Origin: an uncultured Polyangiaceae bacterium
Lineage (GTDB): Bacteria > Myxococcota_A > Polyangia > Polyangiales > Polyangiaceae
Assembly (NCBI GenBank): GCA_938004815.1
Contig: CALKVR010001091.1
Coordinates: 1 to 8,012 of the forward strand
Length of the DNA stretch: 8,012 nt
Direction of reading: 5' to 3'
The number at the start of each line of letters is the position of its first letter. Position 1 is the stretch's first letter. The notes below the pieces were generated by a model. It was not told the origin of the DNA. It did no database searches and was given only the letters and a program-made list of their open reading frames with translations. This document shows, piece after piece, positions 1-6,017 of the stretch. A program made the translations under genes and the position numbers.

Positions 1-1
1 G

Positions 2-1108
2 AAGGGCGGCTTGTTCGGCCTCTTCAGCGGGACCGAGTTCGAGGTCACGGCCACGAGCCGCGACATCGATCTGACGCCCGCACCGTCGAGCCGTCGCCAC
101 CCGTTCGCAGAGGCCGCGCGCCTCTCGACCCCGGTCCCGCCCTCGGGCGCCGAGGCCATCCGCAACGAGGTGCGCGCCGAGATCCGCGCGCTTCGGGCGC
201 TCATCACCTCGCAGCGGAACGAGCCCTCGACCGCGACCCAGGGCGACGCGGTCGGCCAGGAGCTCGAAGAGCTGCGTGAGCTCGTCCGCGAGCTCACCCA
301 GAGCCAAGAGGCTCCGGCGACCAAGAAGAAGCGCCGGCTGACCGCCCTCGGCATCGAGGGCGCCGCCGAGCGCGCCATCGCGCGCAAGCTCAAGGCCGTC
401 CGCGGCGAGCCGACCGACGCACAGCTCAAGGCCGCACTCGCCGATGTCGTGCAGACCTCGCCCTGGCCGCTCGACGAGAAGGGCCGCACGCTCGTTTGCC
501 TCGTCGGCCCCACCGGTGTCGGCAAGACGACCACCGCCGCCAAGCTGGCAGCCCGCACGATCATCGATCACGACCGCACCGTCACCCTCATCAGCTGCGA
601 CGGCTACCGCGTCGGTGCGCAAGAGCAGATGCAGCGCTTCGCCGAGCTCTTGGGCGCCGAGTTCACCGCTGTCCGCGACCGGGCCGAGCTCGCCAAGGCG
701 ATCGACGCGGCGACCACCGACGTCGTCATCGTCGACACCGCGGGCCGCGGCCCGGCCGAGCCCGACGGCATCGAAGCGGCCCTGCCTCGCATCAAGACCA
801 AGGCGGCGTTCGCTCGCCACACGCTCCTCTGCGTACCGGCCGCCCTCCGCGACGTCGACGCGAGGTCGATCGCCAAGTACTTCGCGGCGTGCAAGCCCAC
901 CGCGCTGGCGGTGACCAAGCTCGACGAGACGACCTCGCCCGTGGGCCTGGTGCACGCGGCGGCGGCGGCCAAGCTCGGCGTGGCCGTCGTCTGCTTCGGC
1001 CAGCGCGTGCCCGACGACATCGCCCCGGCATCTACGGACCGGGTGCTCGACGCGCTGCTCGCGTCGCAGGCCCCCGCGGGGGGAGAAGCGAGCGCGAGGC
1101 CGTCTTGA
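2..1108 (+). CDS. flhF: FlhF, flagellar SRP-type GTPase (5' truncated by window edge)
   Basis: FlhF is a membrane-associated SRP-family GTPase that sets the position and number of flagella. The 368 visible residues open with KGGLFGLFSGTEFEVTA, which matches the stretch after the N-terminal region of FlhF, so the true start lies left of the window; the TTG at 11 is only an internal codon. A charged linker (about residues 50-110, numbering from that TTG) leads to the NG domain. Its motifs are P-loop GPTGVGKTT (166-174), DGYRVGAQEQ (197-206), DTAGR (242-246), TKLDE (302-306) and FGQRVPDDI (329-337). All nucleotide-binding motifs look intact. The last residues (APAGGEASARPS) look disordered. The gene ends 32 nt before the sigma factor ATG, or overlaps it by 4 nt if a TTG start is used. 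FlhF usually precedes an flhG gene, which is absent here. The motifs leave little doubt about the family. Confidence 0.95.
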   Translation, partial: KGGLFGLFSGTEFEVTATSRDIDLTPAPSSRRHPFAEAARLSTPVPPSGAEAIRNEVRAEIRALRALITSQRNEPSTATQGDAVGQELEELRELVRELTQSQEAPATKKKRRLTALGIEGAAERAIARKLKAVRGEPTDAQLKAALADVVQTSPWPLDEKGRTLVCLVGPTGVGKTTTAAKLAARTIIDHDRTVTLISCDGYRVGAQEQMQRFAELLGAEFTAVRDRAELAKAIDAATTDVVIVDTAGRGPAEPDGIEAALPRIKTKAAFARHTLLCVPAALRDVDARSIAKYFAACKPTALAVTKLDETTSPVGLVHAAAAAKLGVAVVCFGQRVPDDIAPASTDRVLDALLASQAPAGGEASARPS

Positions 1109-1140
1109 CCGCGTTGCCCAACGTCCGACGAGCCGACGGC

Positions 1141-1803
1141 ATGCGACGCACCCTGAGTCGCGACGAGTACGAGCTCTACGCGCCGGTGGTCCGCCGCACG
1201 GCCATGCTGCTCGCGCGCAAGGCGCCCCGCGGCATCGCGGTGAACGACCTCTGCGCGCGTGGCTGGGCCGGTCTGCTCGACGCGCTCTCTGCGGCCGAGG
1301 CGATGGGCGCTCCGGATCTCGAGGCCTACGCGGGTGCGCGCATCCGGACGAGCATGATCGACTACCTGAGCTCGCTCGACGCGCGGGTCCGCGAAGCGCG
1401 CCGCGAGTCACGCCTCCTCGCCCGGGTCATCGGCACGCTCGAGCGCGCTCTGGGGCGCCCGCCCGAGGAGGCCGAGATCGCCCGCTCGATGGAGCTCGAC
1501 CCCGACGCCTACGATCGAATGCTCACGCGGATCGCGGACGCCGGCGTCGCGCGCCTGCAGGTGCTCGACTTCGACGAGACGTCGATCTCCGGCGCCGAGC
1601 CCGACGGCGAGCTCGAAGCGGCAACGCTGGTCGACGCCATCGAGCGCCTCCCGCGCGCCTGCCAACAGGTGCTCTCTCTGCTCTACCAGGACGGCTGCAC
1701 CGCCAGCGAGGCCGCGTCGGTCCTGGGCACCAACGAAGGCCGGGTTCGCCGTGTCCACACCGAGGCCATGCATCGGGTGCGGGCGGCTCTCGGCAAGGAG
1801 TAA
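1141..1803 (+). CDS. fliA: FliA-type flagellar sigma factor (sigma-28 family), divergent
   Basis: This is a sigma-70-family factor of the FliA/WhiG class, which normally directs RNA polymerase to late flagellar promoters. From ATG 1141 it is 220 residues, slightly short for FliA. Region 2 covers about residues 8-80 (YAPVVRRTAMLLARK, then AYAGARIRTSMIDYLSSLD). Region 3 is about 83-140 and includes LGRPPEEAEIARSMELD. Region 4 is about 160-217, with a helix-turn-helix at TASEAASVLGTNEGRVRRVHTEA. Most FliA proteins read SLDWVPR after region 2.4; here it is SLDARVR, so the conserved W and P are gone. The helix-turn-helix also lacks the usual SESRVSQIHSQA. An alternative TTG start at 1105 would overlap the flhF stop (TTGA), has GAGG 5 nt upstream and adds 12 residues; ATG was preferred but the choice is uncertain. 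The position between flhF and flgF supports a flagellar role. No FlgM anti-sigma gene is visible. Confidence 0.85.
   Translation: MRRTLSRDEYELYAPVVRRTAMLLARKAPRGIAVNDLCARGWAGLLDALSAAEAMGAPDLEAYAGARIRTSMIDYLSSLDARVREARRESRLLARVIGTLERALGRPPEEAEIARSMELDPDAYDRMLTRIADAGVARLQVLDFDETSISGAEPDGELEAATLVDAIERLPRACQQVLSLLYQDGCTASEAASVLGTNEGRVRRVHTEAMHRVRAALGKE
1795..1800 (+). promoter_or_regulatory. Ribosome binding site of flgF
   Basis: AAGGAG lies 7 nt before ATG 1808 and forms the last codons of fliA. It fixes the flgF start at 1808 rather than at the upstream in-frame ATG at 1751, which lies inside fliA. The overlap with the end of fliA suggests translational coupling. Confidence 0.8.
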
Positions 1804-1807
1804 TCAC

Positions 1808-2530
1808 ATGGCCAAGGGAGTCTACGCAGCGCTCTCGGGGGCAGTCGCCGCCGAGACGGCGCTCGATGCCACCGCGCAGAACCTGGCGAACTCGACCAGC
1901 GAGGGCTACCGCCGCCTGCGCCCGCTCTTTCGTGAGGCGCTCGCCGACGCGCAGCCCGAGCCTGCGCCGGGTGCCAACCGGTTCGCGATGGTGGCCTCGA
2001 CAGCCATCGACATGGCACCGGGCGCCGTTCGCGCCACCGGACGCGACCTCGACGCAGTGCTGCCCGAGGGCGCGTTCCTCGCGGTCTCGACGCCACGCGG
2101 CGAGCGATACACCCGGGCCACCTCGTTCGAGGTGGGCCCCACCGGAGGCCTGCGCGCCGGCGGCGGCGACGTCGTCGACGAGTCGGGTGAGCCCATAGCG
2201 GTGCCAGAGGGCGCCGCCGTGTCACTCACGCCCGATGGCCAGGTGATGGCCGACGGCCAAGCGATCGGGCGGCTGCGCGTCGTGTCGTTCGAGACGCCGT
2301 CCTCACTCACGCCCGAGGGTGCAGCGCTGTACGCGGCGGGCCCGGACGTCGGCGCCATGACGGTGACCGACGCCGCGTTGACGGTCGGGGCTGTCGAGGA
2401 GTCGAACGCGGCCCCCACGCAGTCGATGACCGAGATCATCAAAAGCACGCGCTTGTTCGATACCTACCAGCGCGCCATCGACGCCTTCTTCGATCTCGAT
2501 CGACGCATTGCAAGCGTCGCGGGCCAGTGA
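1808..2530 (+). CDS. flgF: FlgF, flagellar proximal rod protein
   Basis: This is a rod protein of the FlgF/FlgG hook-basal-body family, exported by the flagellar type III apparatus to form the periplasmic rod. It is 240 residues, close to the usual FlgF length and shorter than most FlgG. The N-terminal rod signature is MAKGVYAALSGAVAAETALD followed by AQNLANSTSEGYRR (residues 23-36), equivalent to the classic ANNLANVNTTGYKR. A central block (ATGRDLDAVLPEGAFLAVS, then RGERYTRATSFEV) matches the FlgF/G core, where it reads roughly TGNPLDVAIEGDGFF. The C-terminal helix (about 198-238, ESNAAPTQSMTEI, then DTYQRAIDAFF) matches the family end. The start follows the AAGGAG site, with a 4-nt gap after the fliA stop, so the two are probably co-transcribed. 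FlgG is the main alternative; the short length and the absence of a neighbouring paralogue favour FlgF. Confidence 0.85.
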   Translation: MAKGVYAALSGAVAAETALDATAQNLANSTSEGYRRLRPLFREALADAQPEPAPGANRFAMVASTAIDMAPGAVRATGRDLDAVLPEGAFLAVSTPRGERYTRATSFEVGPTGGLRAGGGDVVDESGEPIAVPEGAAVSLTPDGQVMADGQAIGRLRVVSFETPSSLTPEGAALYAAGPDVGAMTVTDAALTVGAVEESNAAPTQSMTEIIKSTRLFDTYQRAIDAFFDLDRRIASVAGQ

Positions 2531-2536
2531 ACGCGC

Positions 2537-2552
2537 TGGTCCGATAGTTGCC
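2537..2552 (+). promoter_or_regulatory. Putative sigma-54 (-24/-12) promoter of flagellin
   Basis: The site TGGTCCG-ATAG-TTGCC lies in the 78-nt gap before the flagellin gene. It matches the RpoN consensus TGGCACG-N4-TTGC at 9 of 11 defined positions, with the essential GG (2538-2539) and GC (2550-2551) exactly 10 nt apart. Taking C2551 as -12 puts transcription start near 2563 and gives a leader of about 46 nt. Sigma-54 control of flagellins is established in Caulobacter and other bacteria. The site was found by eye, with no genome-wide background score. Confidence 0.6.
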
Positions 2553-2593
2553 ATTAGACGATTTCGACCACCGGCAAGACGCCGCGTGACATT

Positions 2594-2600
2594 GAGAGGA
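2594..2600 (+). promoter_or_regulatory. Ribosome binding site of flagellin
   Basis: GAGAGGA lies 8 nt before ATG 2609. It is one of the strongest ribosome binding sites in the window, fitting a highly expressed structural protein, and it supports this start. Confidence 0.75.
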
Positions 2601-2608
2601 ACTCCACC

Positions 2609-3442
2609 ATGCCGATGTACATCAACACCAACGTCTCCTCGATGGAGGCGCAACGCAGCCTGTCCGCCAACCAGAGCTCGCTCACCACGAGCTTTCAGCG
2701 GCTCTCGAGCGGTATGCGGATCAACTCCGCCGCCGACGACGCAGCGGGGCTCGCGATCGCCGAGCAGATGAAGGCGGACATCCGGTCGTACTCCATGGCG
2801 GAGCGCAATACGCTCAACGCCGTCTCGATGGCCCAGACCGCCGAGGGCGCGCTCAGCGCCGTCAGCACCATCCTGCAGCGCCTGCGTGAGCTCAGCGTCC
2901 AGAGCGCCAACGGTGACCTCACCGCCACCGACCGTGGCTACCTCGACACCGAGTTCCAGGCCATGAAGGCCGAGGTGACGCGCATCGTCGACTCGACGAA
3001 GTTCAACGGCAAGGACCTGCTCTCGGGCGCCGCCACCAACATCGACTTTCAGGTCGGCATCGACAACACCGCGTCCGACCGCTTGACGTTGACCTTCGGC
3101 AACGTGTCGCTGACGTCGCTCGGCATCAACGCCTCGAACGTCGCCGGCGCCACGCCCACGACCGCTCAGGCCGCCATCGACGAGGTCGACGCCGCGATCG
3201 CGGTCGTCTCGGGCCGCCGCTCGGATTTCGGCGCCGCGCTCAACCGCATGCAGGTCACGGTCTCGAACCTCCAGTCGATGCGCACCAACCTCAGCGCCGC
3301 CCACAGCCGCATCCGCGACGTGGACGTGGCCGAGGAGTCGAGCGCGCTCGCCCGTACCCAGGTCCTGAACCAGGCCGCGACGTCGATCCTGGCGCAGGCG
3401 AACCAAGGCCCGCAGCTCGCGCTCCAGCTCCTCAAGGGCTGA
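2609..3442 (+). CDS. fliC: Flagellin (flagellar filament protein)
   Basis: Flagellin is the filament subunit, secreted through the flagellar core and polymerised at the tip. The 277-residue protein has the full conserved ends. The N-terminal D0/D1 region (about 1-140) includes YINTNVSSMEAQRSL, LSSGMRINSAADDAAGLAIA, the LQRLRELSVQSANG segment (89-102) and FNGKDLLSG. The C-terminal D1/D0 region (about 185-277) includes SRIRDVDVAEESSALAR and ends in LALQLLKG. The middle (about 141-185) is very short, so the protein has almost no surface-exposed D2/D3 domain and should build a thin, minimal filament. The RLRELSVQ stretch corresponds to the TLR5-recognised region of enterobacterial flagellins. A strong ribosome binding site and a sigma-54-like promoter precede it. 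No terminator is evident before the next gene, which starts 32 nt downstream and could be read from the same transcript. Only one flagellin gene is present here. Confidence 0.97.
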   Translation: MPMYINTNVSSMEAQRSLSANQSSLTTSFQRLSSGMRINSAADDAAGLAIAEQMKADIRSYSMAERNTLNAVSMAQTAEGALSAVSTILQRLRELSVQSANGDLTATDRGYLDTEFQAMKAEVTRIVDSTKFNGKDLLSGAATNIDFQVGIDNTASDRLTLTFGNVSLTSLGINASNVAGATPTTAQAAIDEVDAAIAVVSGRRSDFGAALNRMQVTVSNLQSMRTNLSAAHSRIRDVDVAEESSALARTQVLNQAATSILAQANQGPQLALQLLKG

Positions 3443-3474
3443 CCGCGTCTCGGCCTGAAGCGTAGGAGTGTTGG

Positions 3475-4200
3475 ATGTCCGCCGTCGCCGTGGTTTCACC
3501 CCCCCGGCCCTCCTCACTGCGTGAGGGGGGAGAGCCGACGCGGACGCGTGAGGTCCAGACCCGGGCGACCCCTCTCTCGCCCGGGCAAATCAAGAGCTCT
3601 CTGGCGATCGCCTACCAGAAGCTCCACGGACAGAGCGCCCCGAGAGAGCTCCTCGATACCCTCGTCGCGCAGGTCTGCACCGAGACCGCGTCGGGTGCGA
3701 GGATGCACGACTACAACTTCGGCGGGATCAAGGGCCAGAGCAGCTCCGGCCTCACGGCTCGCGTGAACACGCGCGAGATCTTGAACGGCGAGGAGGTGCG
3801 GCTCAAAGACTCGTTCCGCGCCTATCGCACGCCCGTCGAAGGCGCGATCGACTACGTCGCGTTCCTCGAACGCAGGTTCCCGAAGGCGATCGAAGCCGCC
3901 AAGAACGGCGACGTCGACGGCTACGTCGGCGCCCTCAAGCGGGGGCGATACTTTACCGCCGACGAGACGGCCTACGCCTCCGCGGTGCGGAGCCACCGAG
4001 ACAGCACCGTCCGTTCGATCGACCCCAGCGAGGTGCGTCTGCCCGACGCGGGGGGCTCCGCGCCCCTCTCGATCGCCGACGAGCTCGTGCTCCCGCCCGA
4101 CGGCGACTTCGCCACCACCGCCGCGGTCACCCGCGTGCTCGACGCGATGAACGCGTCGATGGTGTCGCTCGCACGAAGTGGTGAAGAAGACGAAGGTTGA
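3475..4200 (+). CDS. Stand-alone FlgJ-like peptidoglycan hydrolase (glucosaminidase domain)
   Basis: This 241-residue protein matches the glucosaminidase (muramidase) domain found at the C-terminus of FlgJ, which opens peptidoglycan for the flagellar rod. The domain covers about residues 35-172. AQVCTETASG (65-74) corresponds to FlgJ's ALESGWG, making Glu70 the likely catalytic acid. YNFGGIKG (80-87) matches the YNLFGIKA motif. EILNGEEVRLKDSFRAYRTPVEGAIDYVAFL and GRYFTADETAYASAV follow in the family order. FlgJ's N-terminal rod-scaffold domain is missing. Residues 8-19 come from a palindromic repeat and look disordered. The C-terminal tail is acidic. There is no signal peptide, so export would have to be through the flagellar apparatus or another route. 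AGGAG (3464-3468) lies 6 nt before ATG 3475. Its place right behind flagellin suggests a role in flagellum assembly, though a general cell-wall hydrolase is possible. Confidence 0.75.
   Translation: MSAVAVVSPPRPSSLREGGEPTRTREVQTRATPLSPGQIKSSLAIAYQKLHGQSAPRELLDTLVAQVCTETASGARMHDYNFGGIKGQSSSGLTARVNTREILNGEEVRLKDSFRAYRTPVEGAIDYVAFLERRFPKAIEAAKNGDVDGYVGALKRGRYFTADETAYASAVRSHRDSTVRSIDPSEVRLPDAGGSAPLSIADELVLPPDGDFATTAAVTRVLDAMNASMVSLARSGEEDEG
3496..3532 (+). repeat. Palindromic repeat copy A, in-frame inside the glucosaminidase gene
   Basis: This 37-nt element has the order TCACCCCCC, three bases, left arm CCCTCCTCAC, loop TGC, right arm GTGAGGGGGG, AG. The arms form a 10-bp stem with one G-T wobble. 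It matches copy B (5962-5998, minus strand) at 27 of 37 aligned positions without gaps. It starts exactly at codon 8 of the host gene and encodes SPPRPSSLREGG. It is probably a member of a dispersed repeat family, although only two copies are visible here. Confidence 0.6.
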
Positions 4201-4225
4201 CGGCGCCGACGCCGCGCAAGGTCCG

Positions 4226-4249
4226 CCTTGGTCGTGAGATTCACCAAGG
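4226..4249. terminator. Stem-loop between convergent genes (possible bidirectional terminator)
   Basis: CCTTGGT (4226-4232) and ACCAAGG (4243-4249) form a perfect 7-bp stem with a 10-nt loop; an inner GTGA/TCAC pairing is an alternative fold. It lies at the convergence of the glucosaminidase gene and the minus-strand orphan gene and overlaps the last codons and stop of the latter. There is no T-run on either strand, so it may be rho-assisted or may only slow readthrough. Confidence 0.4.
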
Positions 4250-4915
4250 CTCGTCCGCAGCCTCCGAGTCGACTCCCTTTGCCGTGAGCGCGACGTCCAC
4301 GCCCTCGACCTCGATCTCGGGGCCGCCATAAGAGTTATCGATACCCCAGACGATCCGTCCCGCGCTGGTGTCCACGCGGATCGAGCGACCGCCGTTGCAG
4401 CTGCCCCCGCGATCGCGCTCGATGAAGAGATCCCAGATTGGCCCGCTCACGCCGGGTTTCGCCCGTTCGCGCAAGCGGCAGTTGGCGCTCCCGGTCTTGT
4501 AGAGCACTTCGTCACCGCAGCGGAGCATGACGTCGCAGACCTCGCCGTCGTCCGTCGGCTTCGACACGGCCGTGAGCAGACACTGCGTTCCGGTGGGTCG
4601 CGACGCGCAAGTGTTCGGAAGCTCTCGCCCCTCCTCGCCGCCGTACGTGAACGGGCTGCAGCGATGTTTGCTGATCACCCCCAACCACTCGATCCTGCTC
4701 ACGCTCGGCCCCGGTTCGGGCTCCTGGGACGGCGCAGGCCGTTCCTCCGCGGGTGCGGGTCGTGCCTCGGGCACCATCATCGCCACCGCGCCGTTCATCC
4801 GCGCCGGCCCCGCGACCCCGCGTAGCGGCCAAAGCTCTCGTGCGCTCGCCGCGGCGGCCACCACCGCGTGGAGCCCCGCGCTCGCGAGCACGACAACGAG
4901 GTCGCGCCTCTGCAT
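4241..4915 (-). CDS. Uncharacterised secreted protein with seven cysteines
   Basis: I do not recognise this 224-residue protein. From ATG 4915 it begins MQRRD, followed by a hydrophobic stretch (about 5-25) ending in AAASA, which looks like a signal peptide with an AxA cleavage site. A Pro/Glu-rich linker (about 49-70) follows. The C-terminal part (about 75-215) has seven cysteines at 86, 103, 112, 127, 133, 146 and 173, including CDVMLRCGDEVLY (127-139). It ends with what looks like short beta strands (SIRVDTSAGRIVWGIDN, then GGPEIEVEGVDVAL). This suggests an exported, disulfide-bonded domain, with one cysteine left unpaired. An in-frame GTG at 4966 would add 17 residues but would bury the signal peptide; neither start has a good ribosome binding site. 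It lies downstream of the PAP2 gene on the same strand and converges on the flagellar run. Nothing ties it to the flagellum except position. Confidence 0.6.
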   Translation of the reverse strand: MQRRDLVVVLASAGLHAVVAAAASARELWPLRGVAGPARMNGAVAMMVPEARPAPAEERPAPSQEPEPGPSVSRIEWLGVISKHRCSPFTYGGEEGRELPNTCASRPTGTQCLLTAVSKPTDDGEVCDVMLRCGDEVLYKTGSANCRLRERAKPGVSGPIWDLFIERDRGGSCNGGRSIRVDTSAGRIVWGIDNSYGGPEIEVEGVDVALTAKGVDSEAADEPW

Positions 4916-5020
4916 CCCGGGCACTACGCTCGCCGCTCGACAACGATTCCAGCGATCCACACTCACGTGCGGCTCGGACGCTCCGGCGCCTGCCGCACGC
5001 CCGTCGTCGGGCGCGCCGCC

Positions 5021-5893
5021 TCAAGGCCAGACGGGCTCGAGACCGGCGCGAGCTCGAGCCGACGCCTCGCGCGCGGCGAGCCGCGGCGCGGCCCACCCGA
5101 CGCCCGCCGCGAGCACGAGGCCGGCGAAGACGTCGGCCACGTAGTGCCAACGGAGCACGATCGTCGAGAGCACGATGTTCAGCGCGAACCAGCCAGTGAC
5201 GACGGCAAAGGCCGTCCACGCGCGGCTCGCCGTCGCGCGCGCGCGGCGCGCCGCGAAGATCGTGAACCACACCGGGGCGGCGGTGTGGAGCGACGGGAAG
5301 ATGTCTCGGATGGCGCCGGCCGCGCCGACGGTGGCCTGCACCCACCTCCAAAAGAGACCGCCCTCGAGGGGTGCGTCGAACGCGCCGGCGAGGTGCACCG
5401 CGGGCCCGACCCCGGGCACCACCGCGTAGCCGAGCTGCCCGATGCAGTAGACGAGCGCGGCGCCGATCGTGAACTCGGCGGTGCCTTGGCCCGCGGCGCC
5501 GAGCCCCATGACCGCGAGCGCGTAGAGCCCCAGGATGGCGAAGTAGCTGAAGTAGAAGAAGGCGAAGTACTCGACGACGGGCGGCGTCGCGAAGCGCGCT
5601 GCCCAGACCGCCGGCTCGACGCCGAAGAGAGCGACATCGATGCGCTGGAGCAGCCCGTCGAGCGCCGGCCCCTGCACCACCGGCAGCAGATCTCGGAGCA
5701 TCAGGTACGAACCGACGATCGTCGCGGTGAGGGCGACCCGGTAGGCCGCGCGCCGCCAGCGCCGACGTGCTTCATCGGCGGTGCGCGCCACGACCGCAGC
5801 GACGGCGAGGGTCGCGCCCGACGCCACCAGGCGCCACGCGGCCGTCGCCGACGCGGGGACGGCCGGCGACACCGCGATCAGCATCAACAGCAC
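5021..5893 (-). CDS. PAP2-superfamily membrane phosphatase/transferase (Aur1/Ipt1-like subgroup)
   Basis: This is a multi-spanning membrane protein of the phosphatidic-acid phosphatase 2 superfamily. It most resembles the subgroup that includes inositol-phosphorylceramide synthases, which act on lipid phosphates or transfer lipid head groups. Motifs in order are GYAVVPGVGP (155-164), FPSLH (199-203, with His203 the likely catalytic residue of the C2 motif) and RWHYVAD (248-254, with His250 and Asp254 of the C3 motif). Hydrophobic segments lie at about 1-15, 20-37, 105-130, 142-160, 205-215, 225-245 and 255-267. The start is a problem. GTG 5893 is the first standard start, but the frame stays open to a TGA at 6017-6019 and encodes a plausible membrane N-terminus (FLARVFAFHDWIILGYHA) with no ATG, GTG or TTG. 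A repeat occupies the expected start region, so the annotated protein is probably short by about 17 or more residues. The substrate is unknown. It follows flhB but need not be flagellar. Confidence 0.75.
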   Translation of the reverse strand: MLLMLIAVSPAVPASATAAWRLVASGATLAVAAVVARTADEARRRWRRAAYRVALTATIVGSYLMLRDLLPVVQGPALDGLLQRIDVALFGVEPAVWAARFATPPVVEYFAFFYFSYFAILGLYALAVMGLGAAGQGTAEFTIGAALVYCIGQLGYAVVPGVGPAVHLAGAFDAPLEGGLFWRWVQATVGAAGAIRDIFPSLHTAAPVWFTIFAARRARATASRAWTAFAVVTGWFALNIVLSTIVLRWHYVADVFAGLVLAAGVGWAAPRLAAREASARARAGLEPVWP

Positions 5894-5950
5894 CGCGTGG
5901 TAGCCGAGGATGATCCAATCGTGGAACGCGAAGACGCGCGCCAGGAACGG

Positions 5951-5966
5951 GGGAGCCGCGGCTCCC
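5951..5966. repeat. Perfect 16-bp palindrome next to repeat copy B
   Basis: GGGAGCCGCGGCTCCC is a perfect palindrome. It overlaps the end of repeat copy B by five bases, so the two may form one compound element. Copy A is not followed by an equivalent palindrome. It could fold as a hairpin in the mRNA just before the PAP2 coding region. Confidence 0.5.
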
Positions 5967-5998
5967 GCCTCGCAACGCGAGGGGGGTTTGGGGGGTGA
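5962..5998 (-). repeat. Palindromic repeat copy B, at the 5' end of the PAP2 gene
   Basis: Read on the minus strand this is TCACCCCCC, AAA, left arm CCCCCCTCGC, loop GTT, right arm GCGAGGCGGG, AG. It has the same block lengths as copy A, and 27 of 37 positions are identical. The A-T pair second from the loop in copy A is a G-C pair here, a compensatory change that keeps the stem. The single mismatch (seventh pair) falls where copy A has its G-T wobble. In the PAP2 frame it reads SPPKPPSRCEAG, aligned codon for codon with copy A. Confidence 0.6.
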
Positions 5999-5999
5999 T

Positions 6000-6017
6000 A
6001 GGGCAGCCAGCTGCCCT
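6000..6017 (-). terminator. Stem-loop after flhB (weak terminator candidate)
   Basis: On the minus strand, AGGGCAG-CTGG-CTGCCCT forms a perfect 7-bp stem with a 4-nt loop, 35 nt after the flhB stop. No T-run follows. It could partly terminate fliQ-fliR-flhB transcription before the PAP2 gene or protect the upstream message. Confidence 0.35.

Noticed and set aside
1071..1082. Palindrome CCCCCGCGGGGG near the end of flhF as a third repeat copy
   Set aside because: It lacks the TCACCCCCC block and the three-base loop, and its similarity to copy A is limited to the G-run; it is a plain GC-rich palindrome in a low-complexity C-terminal tail.
2540..2547. TCCGATAG resembling the -10 element (GCCGATAA) of a FliA promoter
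   Set aside because: It matches at 6 of 8 bases, but no TAAA-like -35 lies at the right distance (2521-2528 is GGGCCAGT). The same bases fit the sigma-54 site far better.
2537..2570. Inverted repeat TGGTC / GACCA before flagellin as an operator
   Set aside because: The arms are only 5 bp with a 24-nt spacer, which is expected by chance.
2303..3517. A 404-residue minus-strand open frame opposite flagellin
   Set aside because: It is antisense to an unambiguous flagellin gene and has a repetitive Arg/Gly/Val composition without motifs.
4998..5013. Hairpin CGCCCG-TCGT-CGGGCG between the PAP2 gene and the orphan gene
   Set aside because: Six-bp GC stems are common by chance at this base composition, and no T-run follows on the minus strand.
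4527..5998. Long open frames on the plus strand opposite the orphan and PAP2 genes
   Set aside because: Their translations are Arg/Ala/Pro-rich with no family motifs and lie antisense to genes with clear motifs; this is typical of shadows in high-GC DNA.
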